Part shown: positions 24,732 to 33,130 of the stretch, one piece after another
Position numbering within the stretch: the first letter of the stretch is position 1
Layout of the letters: every line of letters starts with the position of its first letter
Assembly (NCBI GenBank): GCA_002726335.1
Contig: PBSR01000017.1
Coordinates: 17,429 to 81,428, forward strand
Source: Gemmatimonadaceae bacterium
GTDB lineage: Bacteria > Latescibacterota > UBA2968 > UBA8231
Direction of reading: 5' to 3'
Length of the DNA: 64,000 nt
Position numbers and translations under genes: made by a program
Notes under the pieces: generated by a model
Told to the model about the DNA's origin: nothing
What the model saw: the letters and a program-made list of their open reading frames with translations, nothing else
Databases searched by the model: none

Positions 24732-27700
24732 GTGCCGCCTTCTCGAACGCGGAAAACGGATCCTTCTTCGGCGCGGTTCCGGGTCACCCCGACTTCCCGG
24801 CCCAGGAACGGGCCGTGCTGCAGGGCTGGCTCGACGGCGACCTCTACCGCAAGTCGGTGGAGAGCCGGCCTGCGGACCGGGCCTTCCACTTCTATGACGG
24901 CCCGCCTTTCGCCACCGGGCTGCCGCACTACGGCCACCTGCTGGCATCGATCACCAAGGACGTGGTACCTCGTTACTGGACCATGCGCGGCTATCGCGTC
25001 GAGCGTCGCTGGGGCTGGGACTGCCACGGACTGCCCGTCGAGAATGAAGCCGAGCAGCAACTGGGCCTGAAGTCGCGTCGCGACATCCTCGAGTACGGTG
25101 TGCCGCGCTTCAACGAGTTCTGTCGCTCCGTCGTCCTGCGCTACACAGCAGAGTGGCAGGAGCTGATCCAGCGTCTCGGCCGCTGGGTCGACTGGGACAA
25201 TCAGTACCGGACGATGGACCCTGACTTCATGGAATCGGTGTGGTGGGTGTTCAAGTCGCTGTGGGACAAGGACCTCATCTACAAGGGCTACAAATCTCTG
25301 GCCTACTGTCCGCGGTGCGCGACGCCGTTGTCCAATTTCGAGGTCAACCAGGGATATCAGGACACGCAGGATCCGTCGATCACGGTGCGCTTCCAGGTAG
25401 CCGATCAGCCGGGTCTGTCGCTGCTGGCCTGGACGACGACCCCGTGGACCCTGCCATCCAACATGGGTCTCGCCGTAGGTCCCGAAGTCGACTACGTGCG
25501 TGTCACCACGACGGGCGGCGAACAGCTGATCATGGCGCGGGCTCGTCTCGAGGCGATGTTCAAAAAGCGCGAATCGGAGATCGGCAACGTCGAAGACATG
25601 GCTGTAGCCGATCTGGTGGGTCTGCGTTACGAGCCGCTGTTCCCCTACTTTGCCGACCTGGCCGCAGAAGGCGCCTTCCAGGTTGTGGCCGCCGATTTCG
25701 TGTCGACTGAAGACGGCTCCGGCATCGTCCACATCGCCCCCGGCTTCGGTGAGGAGGACTACCAGCTCGGCCAGCGTGTGGGTCTGCCCACGGTGTGCCC
25801 CATCGATGCCGACTGTCGCTTCACCGACGAGGTATCGGACTTTGCGGGTGAGTTCGTCAAGGACGTGGACACGCCCGTGATCCGCCATCTGCGAAGCACG
25901 GGGCAGCTGTTCAGCGAGGGCTCCATCGAGCACAGCTACCCGTTCTGCTGGCGCTGCGACTCGCCCCTCATCTATCGCACGATCTCGACCTGGTTCGTGC
26001 GCGTCGAAGGTGAGTTGAAAGAGAAGATGATCGCCGCCAACCAGAAGGTGTGGTGGATCCCCGAGCACATACAGGACGGTCGTTTCGGCAAGGGACTCGA
26101 AAGTGCACCGGATTGGGCCATCAGCCGCAATCGCTACTGGGGCACGCCGCTGCCGATCTGGCGCAACGAAGAAACGGGCGAAGCGGTCTGCGTCGGCAGC
26201 CGGCAGGAATTGTGCGACCTGACAGGTCAGGACGTCGACGACCTGCACAAGCACGTCATCGACGAACTTGAGATCCCCTCACCCACGGGTCAGGGCACCC
26301 TGCGGCGAATCCCTGAGGTCCTCGACTGCTGGTTCGAGTCGGGATCGATGCCCTACGCGCAGAAGCACTACCCCTTCGAGGGACGCCAGCAGTTCGAAGC
26401 CGACTATCCCGCCGACTTCATCTCCGAGAACCTCGATCAGACCCGTGGCTGGTTCTACACGCTCACCGTGCTCTCGGCGGCGTTGTTCGACTCGCCCGCG
26501 TTCAACAACTGCATCGTCGGTGGCATGCTGCTGGCCGAAGACGGACGCAAGCTGAGCAAGCGGCTGCGCAACTACCCCGACCCGTCCGAGATGCTCGAGA
26601 CCCATGGCGCCGATGCCCTGCGTCTGTACCTGCTGAACTCACCAGCCATGAAGGCCGAGGAGCTGCGCCTCACCGAAGACGGCATCCGCCAGAGTCTGCG
26701 GGACGTCATCATCCCCTTGTGGAACTCGTACAGCTTCTTTGTGCTCTATGCCAACATCGACGGCTGGTCGCCACTCAAAGGGGCTGGCCTGACGGCGACG
26801 AACCGTCTCGATCGCTGGATCCTGTCAGAATTGCAGACTCTGGTGCACAACATCAACGAAGAGATGGAAGCCTACCGTCTCTATCGCACAGTGCCGGCCA
26901 TGGTGGCCTTCGTCGAGAAACTGACGAACTGGTACATTCGCCGCAGCCGTCGGCGATTCTGGAAGTCCGACGACGATGCCGACAAGGCATCGGCGTATGC
27001 CGCACTCTACCAGGTGCTGGTCACGTTTATCAAGTGCCTGGCACCGGTGCTGCCGTACGTGACCGAGACCATCTACGGCAATCTCGTGCGCTCGTGGGAC
27101 GCCGATTCGCCAGAGAGCGTACATTTGAGTGACATGCCGCTGGCCGACGAGTCACTGCGCGACGCCGAGCTCGAAGAGCAGATGGACCTCGCCATGCGCG
27201 CCTGCACTTTGGGCCGGGCCCTGCGCAGCAAACACAATCTGAAGGTTCGTCAGCCCCTGGCCCGAATCTTCCTGCTGCCCCCCGATGAACACAGCCGCGA
27301 CAAGCTGGCCCAGGTGAGCGACCTCATTGCCGACGAGTTGAACATCAAGGAAGTTGTCCTCGTGGAGGACGAATCGGAGATCAGCGAGGTCTCCTACAAG
27401 CCCAACTTCAGGGCCCTCGGGCCGCGCTTCGGCAAGCGCATGAAGGAGGTGGGCGCCGTCATCAGCCGCCTGACGCCGGAGCAGGTGCAAGTTCTGGCCA
27501 CCGGCGGGACGATCGAGGTGGCCGACGGCTCGATCGGCATCGATGACATCGAGGTACAGCGCCGCGAGCGTGATGACGTCGTCGTCGCCGTCGAGGACAA
27601 TCTGGCCGTCGGGTTGGACGTACACGTCACTGAAGAACTGGCCTGCGAAGGCAACGCCAGGGAGTTCGTCAACCGCGTGCAGAACCTGCGCAAGGACGCC

Positions 27701-27907
27701 GGACTCGATGTCTCAGACCGCATCCGCCTGTGGGTGCAGGGCAGTGAGGTGATCGAGGCCGCAGTGGCTACGTTCGGCGAATCGATCGCCGCCGAAACCC
27801 TCGCCGAAGAGATCACCGTCGGCTCCTTGCCAGACGATGGCAGGACGGTGTCCAAGGATCTGGAAGTGAACGACGAAGCCTGCGCGGTCGCCCTCGACCG
27901 GGTCTGA
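24728..27907 (+). CDS. ileS: Isoleucyl-tRNA synthetase, long eukaryote-like (IleS2) type
   Basis: Class I synthetase charging tRNA-Ile, 1059 residues. The HIGH-box equivalent is PHYGHLLASITKDVVPRYW and the KMSKS-box equivalent is DGRKLSKRLRNYPDP. The editing domain shows WTTTPWTLPSNMGLAVG. The HYGH spelling, the KRLRNYPDP continuation and the long C-terminus without the bacterial zinc finger fit the IleS2 class shared with eukaryotes and known in the family for reduced mupirocin sensitivity; applying that to this protein is inference. It starts with GTG overlapping the yggT stop. A DksA-like gene follows after 47 bases. Confidence 0.96.
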   Translation: MSAAFSNAENGSFFGAVPGHPDFPAQERAVLQGWLDGDLYRKSVESRPADRAFHFYDGPPFATGLPHYGHLLASITKDVVPRYWTMRGYRVERRWGWDCHGLPVENEAEQQLGLKSRRDILEYGVPRFNEFCRSVVLRYTAEWQELIQRLGRWVDWDNQYRTMDPDFMESVWWVFKSLWDKDLIYKGYKSLAYCPRCATPLSNFEVNQGYQDTQDPSITVRFQVADQPGLSLLAWTTTPWTLPSNMGLAVGPEVDYVRVTTTGGEQLIMARARLEAMFKKRESEIGNVEDMAVADLVGLRYEPLFPYFADLAAEGAFQVVAADFVSTEDGSGIVHIAPGFGEEDYQLGQRVGLPTVCPIDADCRFTDEVSDFAGEFVKDVDTPVIRHLRSTGQLFSEGSIEHSYPFCWRCDSPLIYRTISTWFVRVEGELKEKMIAANQKVWWIPEHIQDGRFGKGLESAPDWAISRNRYWGTPLPIWRNEETGEAVCVGSRQELCDLTGQDVDDLHKHVIDELEIPSPTGQGTLRRIPEVLDCWFESGSMPYAQKHYPFEGRQQFEADYPADFISENLDQTRGWFYTLTVLSAALFDSPAFNNCIVGGMLLAEDGRKLSKRLRNYPDPSEMLETHGADALRLYLLNSPAMKAEELRLTEDGIRQSLRDVIIPLWNSYSFFVLYANIDGWSPLKGAGLTATNRLDRWILSELQTLVHNINEEMEAYRLYRTVPAMVAFVEKLTNWYIRRSRRRFWKSDDDADKASAYAALYQVLVTFIKCLAPVLPYVTETIYGNLVRSWDADSPESVHLSDMPLADESLRDAELEEQMDLAMRACTLGRALRSKHNLKVRQPLARIFLLPPDEHSRDKLAQVSDLIADELNIKEVVLVEDESEISEVSYKPNFRALGPRFGKRMKEVGAVISRLTPEQVQVLATGGTIEVADGSIGIDDIEVQRRERDDVVVAVEDNLAVGLDVHVTEELACEGNAREFVNRVQNLRKDAGLDVSDRIRLWVQGSEVIEAAVATFGESIAAETLAEEITVGSLPDDGRTVSKDLEVNDEACAVALDRV

Positions 27908-27954
27908 CCGCGTGGAACGAATGTTTGGATGAAGAAACAACAGAAGCCAGGATC

Positions 27955-28335
27955 ATGACTGAGGAAGACCTGCAGTTTTTCAAGGACCTCTTGCTCGACA
28001 AGAAATCGAAGGCCCAGGGCGATCTCGAGGAGTTCGAGCGCGTCTCGCGCTCCGATACGGCCCAGGAATCGTCCGAAGATCGTTCGGCCTACTCCCTGCA
28101 CATGGCCGATCGTGGCACCGATGCCATGGAACGCGAGAAGAACCTGCTCTTCGCCCAGCGCGAAGGCAGCTATCTCGATTACGTCGACGAGGCCCTGCAA
28201 CGCATCGAGGACGGTACATACGGAGCCTGTCGTGAGTGTGGCGGCGAAATCGGTCGCAACCGCCTCGAAGCTGTGCCCACGGCCCCCCAGTGCATCGAAT
28301 GCAAGAGCAAGGCCGACGAGAAGAAGGAGGGTTGA
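27955..28335 (+). CDS. DksA/TraR family zinc-finger protein
   Basis: A 126-residue protein with an acidic coiled-coil front half and a four-cysteine zinc finger: CREC at 92-95 and CIEC at 113-116. DALQRIEDGTYGxC is the family signature, here EALQRIEDGTYGAC. The length and the helical hairpin resemble DksA-like proteins that enter the RNA polymerase secondary channel, but the acidic tip residues of true DksA cannot be confirmed. ATG 27955 is used; a TTG at 27925 would add ten residues. It sits between ileS and lspA, a place where such genes are common in other phyla, and its stop overlaps the lspA start. Confidence 0.85.
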   Translation: MTEEDLQFFKDLLLDKKSKAQGDLEEFERVSRSDTAQESSEDRSAYSLHMADRGTDAMEREKNLLFAQREGSYLDYVDEALQRIEDGTYGACRECGGEIGRNRLEAVPTAPQCIECKSKADEKKEG

Positions 28336-28859
28336 TCTCCCTCCGCGGCATCGAACTGTGGTGCGTACCCGTCGCTCTGGTCCTCGACCAGGTCTCCAAG
28401 ACGGTTGTCGTCAACACGATGAGGCTGCACAGCCCCGTGCCCCTGCTGGGTGACGCCGTGCGGCTCACCTACATCCAGAATGCCGGGGCCGCCTTCGGGC
28501 TCAAGTTGGGCGGTCCCCTGCTCCACACCCTCGTCGCCATCGGCGCCCTCGGGGTGCTCGGATGGCTGTTCCTCAGCCTTCCGGCGACCGCCCGTCTGCA
28601 GCGTACTGCCCTGGCCATGGTGCTGGGTGGTGCCCTGGGCAACATCATCGATCGGATCCGCTTCGACTACGTCATCGACTTCTTCGACGTCGGTGTCTCG
28701 GAGGCTTGGCGCTGGCCGGTCTTCAATGTGGCCGATTCCTTCGTCACCGTGGGCGTCCTCGTCCTGGCTCTGTCCTGGTCACGCCAGAAGGCACCCGACG
28801 CCCCGCCCGCTGCCGCTGAAGAGACTGCCGCCGGGAGCGAGTGCGCCATCGAGGAGTAG
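28332..28859 (+). CDS. lspA: Lipoprotein signal peptidase
   Basis: Inner-membrane aspartyl protease that cleaves prolipoprotein signals after lipidation. 175 residues with four hydrophobic segments. Conserved boxes: LDQVSKTVV near the N-terminus, IQNAGAAFGL, ALGNIIDRIRFDYVIDFFDV with the first catalytic Asp, and FNVADSFVTVGV with the second. TTG 28332 overlaps the stop of the DksA-like gene (TTGA) and has GGAGG just upstream, closer than ideal, so the exact start is not certain. The tail is Ala/Glu-rich. Its presence fits the many lipoproteins encoded in this window. rluD follows after 7 bases. Confidence 0.93.
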   Translation: MISLRGIELWCVPVALVLDQVSKTVVVNTMRLHSPVPLLGDAVRLTYIQNAGAAFGLKLGGPLLHTLVAIGALGVLGWLFLSLPATARLQRTALAMVLGGALGNIIDRIRFDYVIDFFDVGVSEAWRWPVFNVADSFVTVGVLVLALSWSRQKAPDAPPAAAEETAAGSECAIEE

Positions 28860-28866
28860 GCGCCTC

Positions 28867-29838
<972 letters not shown>

Positions 29839-29845
29839 GCCACCT

Positions 29846-30077
29846 TCAGCGGGCGCTGCCGATCGTAAAACAGGGCAGTGTGAATCTGTCCACAAAGCCC
29901 AGTCTTCTGGCCGTGGCCATCGACCCGGAGTTGCCGTAGTTCGCCGTCCATGAGGGCTCCAGGTCCGATGCCGAAGGTCGAGATGGCCCAGGCCAGCTCG
30001 TCGTTGTCGGCGGTGACAACGAAGCCGAAGCCGCCCTCGACAAAGCCGTCGAACCCACCCCAGGTGCTGCCGGTTGC
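29846..30077 (-). other. Coding-like remnant in frame downstream of the propeller gene
   Basis: Directly after the TGA of the propeller gene the same frame stays open and shows G/C-biased third positions. It reads STWGGFDGFVEGGFGFVVTA, later NDELAWAISTFGIGPGAL and DGELRQLRVDGHGQK. It has no start near the stop codon. It may be debris of another gene or a former extension of the propeller protein. I do not recognise the family. Otherwise I see nothing in this gap. Confidence 0.35.
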
Positions 30078-32936
30078 TCAGCCCTGCGTGGCGATCTCCA
30101 TCCGGCGTGCGGCCCAACCGGCGAACAGCAGGGCGGCCAGCGTCTCGAACAACAACGCCAACAACGGCACCAGGCCCTCGCGCAGGCGGGTATCCAGATC
30201 CAGTGGCGCGGGACGGAAACGTGGGATCAACTCCGGGTCCATTTCCGCCTTCGACATGTACTCCGGCAGGAACAGGATGTGTGGCGACTCCGGATCCACG
30301 GCGTCCCGCTGCTGCAGGAACTCGCGCAGCACATCGCGGTAGGCTTCGGCCTGCCGGTGAAAGTGGTCGCGCCAGACAACTCCGGTGCCCAGCAGGGCCT
30401 CCATCGGGTATTGCATGGCGTATCCAGGAGACAGCAGGCTGACGTTGCGGGCGATGGCGAAACGGTGTGACACGCGCCCTTCGATCTCGCGCAGCTTCTG
30501 CTGGGCGCGGGCGTCGGCCTGCTCCGTGCGCTTGCCGAAAACCCTCTCGACGGAATAGTTGAGATCGCGGTCCACGGCGCGGACCCGAAACACGTAGCGG
30601 CCCGGCGCCAGGGCCTGGTATTCGAGCCGTCGTTGTTCCGTGGTCTGCCATGATTCGTCCCGGCCCTCCAGCCGGTACTGATAAACCAGTCTCCCGGGGC
30701 GCGTCTTGAGGCTCAAACCCTCGAATTCGAAGACGGTCAGCCCGGTCGAGTGAGGGATCTCCACAGCCTGCGGACTCTCGTGGCGACGGTCGGCTGTTAC
30801 CGCGGTGATACGTACCTCCGGGTGGGTGTCCCGGGCGGGCCGATAGCGCGTCAGGCCGCCATCGGTGCCAAACCAGTAGTCGCCCCGTTCGTCCTGGAAG
30901 ATGGTTTCTACGATGTTGCCGGACAGACCGTCGTCGACGGTCAGCTGCTGGGCGACCTGGCCGTCGAAAAGCACCACGCCTCCGCCGCTGGTGCCGAACC
31001 ACACATGGCCGTCCGTACCGCAGAAGACCGCCCGGACTCCGACTTTCTCCATGTCCATCTTGAGCCGGGGACGGGAGAAAGACCGGCCGTCAAAGCACCA
31101 TACGCCGGCGCTTGTGCCAAGCCATATGTTGCCGTCCAGGTCCAGAGCCAGGTCGTGTATCGCGTTCATTCGCACACCATCCAGCTGCGCCTGGATGAAT
31201 TCGCGGCCGTTGAAACGTTCGAGCCGTGTTTCAGTGAGGCACCAGAGACCGCCCTCTCGATCCTCCAGCAAGGCCCTGACATTGCGGTTGCTCAGCCCAT
31301 CCTCGTCTCCGTACCATGTCACCGTTTTGCCGCTCAGACAGCTCAGCCCGCTGTCTGTTCCACCGAACCAGATTCGTCCCCCCCGGTCCTGCAGCAAGGC
31401 GACTATGTTCTCATAGCGGAACAAGCCCTCCTGTTTTCCATAGCAGGTGAACGACGTACCATCGTAGAGACAGATGCCGTTCTTTTCGGTACCGAGCCAC
31501 AGGCGACCGTCGGCGTCCCGCAATAGTGCTCCCACACTGCCGTGCTGCCAGCCGTCTTGTGTAGAATAACAGGTCAACGACGTGCCGTCGTACCGCATGA
31601 CTCCGTCCCACGTACCCAGCCACAGGTCGCCCTTCTCGTCGGCAGCGATAGCCCTGACGTGGCCGAGTGGCTCGCCATCCTCCCTCTGCACCTGCATGAA
31701 GGTATCGGCTTCAAAGCAGCTCAGACCGGTCGAGCGCCCGGCCCAGATATGCCCTTCCCGATCCTGCAGCAGCGCCTGAATGGAGTTCGTGCCCAGTCCA
31801 TCCGCCGTAGAATAAACCTGCGTGCTGTGCCCATCGTAGCGGCCCAGACCGCGCTGGCTGCCGATCCACAGGTTTCCGGCGCCGTCCTCCAGGAGGGCGA
31901 GGACTCCATGGACAATCTTTCCGGCTGCCGGCATGATGCCATTCTCCAGGTCATAGCGACCTACTCCCCCGTTGCCACCAAACCACATCTCTCCGGCGCC
32001 GTCCTCCAGCACTGCTTTGGTCCGGTATGCAGAAAAGCCATTGCTAGCGACAGCGCGAAAGGCGCTTCCGTCGTAGTGGCTCACGCCGTCCATGGTTCCG
32101 AGCCAGAGACCGCCCTGCCGATCACAGGTCATGGAAAGAATACTGTCGTGGCTCAGCCCGTCTTGACGGGTAAAAGAGGTGAAGGAGTGGCCGTCGTAGC
32201 GGCTGGCGCCACCGGCTGTGCCGAACCAGACGCCGCCCGCGGGGTCCAGGGCCAGGCAGTTGATTTTGTTGTCGACCAGTCCATCCGCCGTGGTGCAGCT
32301 GCGAAAGGACTCGCCATCGTAATAGCTGGCGCCGCTCCACGTGCCAAACCACAGGCCGCCTTGCCCGTCTTCCAGAATCGCCCTGACGCCATCGTCGATC
32401 AGACCGCTGCGCGTATCGAGCAGGGAGAACGCATGGCCATCAAAACGGATGGCTCCGCCCGGCGTGGCCGCCCATATAAACCCATGGCGATCCTGGCACA
32501 GAGCCGTTGTGTTCGTGTTGGCCAGACCATCCGTCGCGTCGAAATTACGCCAGTGACCCGGCTGGGCATTGAGGCCGGTACCGAGCGGGACAGGGAGACC
32601 GGCAAGAACCATGCTCTGCCCCTGGCCGATCGAGGTCTGGTGGATGGAGAAACCGATCTGCCGTCCTTCTGCAAAGCCAGTGACCGGCGCCAATGCCCGA
32701 ATCTGGTCCTGCCAGGCCCCATCCCGCGTGAGTCGCTCGTATCGGTGCATCCACTCTGGCACGGATTCGCCGCGAAACAGCAGCCGGACCACGGGATGGT
32801 CGGTGGAATCTTCCCGATCGAAGTCGCTGAACCCGTGCTTTTCGAACAAGGGCTTCAGTTGTTTCGCATAGACGGCATCGAAGGCAGCACGGCGTTCGGG
32901 CTGCACCCAGAAGGACCAGCGCGCTATCGTCTTCAA
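30078..32936 (-). CDS. Chimeric 14-blade Reg_prop / Y_Y_Y protein with ABC-2 permease-like C-terminus
   Basis: A 952-residue three-part protein. Residues 1-105 resemble an alpha/beta dimeric-barrel (ABM/NIPSNAP-like) domain (ARWSFWVQPERRAAFDAVY). From about 130 to 690 there are 14 copies of the two-component-regulator propeller motif (LWFGTWSGASYYDG, IWLGTSAGVWCFDG and so on), enough for two seven-bladed propellers. A Y_Y_Y domain follows (LVYQYRLEGRDESWQTTE). In hybrid two-component sensors a membrane helix and histidine kinase come next. Here the last 155 residues instead match the periplasmic part and final helix of a DUF3526-type ABC-2 permease (LLSPGYAMQYPMEALLGTG, HFHRQAEAYRDVLREFL, then LVPLLALLFETLAALLFAGW). 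No N-terminal signal is visible. Function unknown. Confidence 0.8.
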   Translation of the reverse strand: MKTIARWSFWVQPERRAAFDAVYAKQLKPLFEKHGFSDFDREDSTDHPVVRLLFRGESVPEWMHRYERLTRDGAWQDQIRALAPVTGFAEGRQIGFSIHQTSIGQGQSMVLAGLPVPLGTGLNAQPGHWRNFDATDGLANTNTTALCQDRHGFIWAATPGGAIRFDGHAFSLLDTRSGLIDDGVRAILEDGQGGLWFGTWSGASYYDGESFRSCTTADGLVDNKINCLALDPAGGVWFGTAGGASRYDGHSFTSFTRQDGLSHDSILSMTCDRQGGLWLGTMDGVSHYDGSAFRAVASNGFSAYRTKAVLEDGAGEMWFGGNGGVGRYDLENGIMPAAGKIVHGVLALLEDGAGNLWIGSQRGLGRYDGHSTQVYSTADGLGTNSIQALLQDREGHIWAGRSTGLSCFEADTFMQVQREDGEPLGHVRAIAADEKGDLWLGTWDGVMRYDGTSLTCYSTQDGWQHGSVGALLRDADGRLWLGTEKNGICLYDGTSFTCYGKQEGLFRYENIVALLQDRGGRIWFGGTDSGLSCLSGKTVTWYGDEDGLSNRNVRALLEDREGGLWCLTETRLERFNGREFIQAQLDGVRMNAIHDLALDLDGNIWLGTSAGVWCFDGRSFSRPRLKMDMEKVGVRAVFCGTDGHVWFGTSGGGVVLFDGQVAQQLTVDDGLSGNIVETIFQDERGDYWFGTDGGLTRYRPARDTHPEVRITAVTADRRHESPQAVEIPHSTGLTVFEFEGLSLKTRPGRLVYQYRLEGRDESWQTTEQRRLEYQALAPGRYVFRVRAVDRDLNYSVERVFGKRTEQADARAQQKLREIEGRVSHRFAIARNVSLLSPGYAMQYPMEALLGTGVVWRDHFHRQAEAYRDVLREFLQQRDAVDPESPHILFLPEYMSKAEMDPELIPRFRPAPLDLDTRLREGLVPLLALLFETLAALLFAGWAARRMEIATQG

Positions 32937-32954
32937 CCAATCCGACTCCTGTTG

Positions 32955-33130
32955 ACTGGCACGAGCCCAGATTCAGATCTTCAGTTGCGAACAGAAAGGT
33001 GCGGAATCGGGCGACTTTGACAAGCCCAAGCTGCCGGATCTCCTCTACGCTCTGGAGAAGCTGGCGGCGGCGATGCCGGGCCGTCGGCTCGCCGCTTGCG
33101 TCTCCTGGACGCTTGGTTCATCGTACGTCC
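32955..33130 (+). other. Coding-like debris in the divergent gap
   Basis: Between the divergent propeller gene and the gene starting at 33131, one plus-strand frame has strong G/C third positions and reads GDFDKPKLPDLLYALEKLAA, then MPGRRLAACVSW, without a usable start and out of frame with the gene that follows. It may be a gene remnant. I see no convincing promoter in this gap. Confidence 0.25.
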
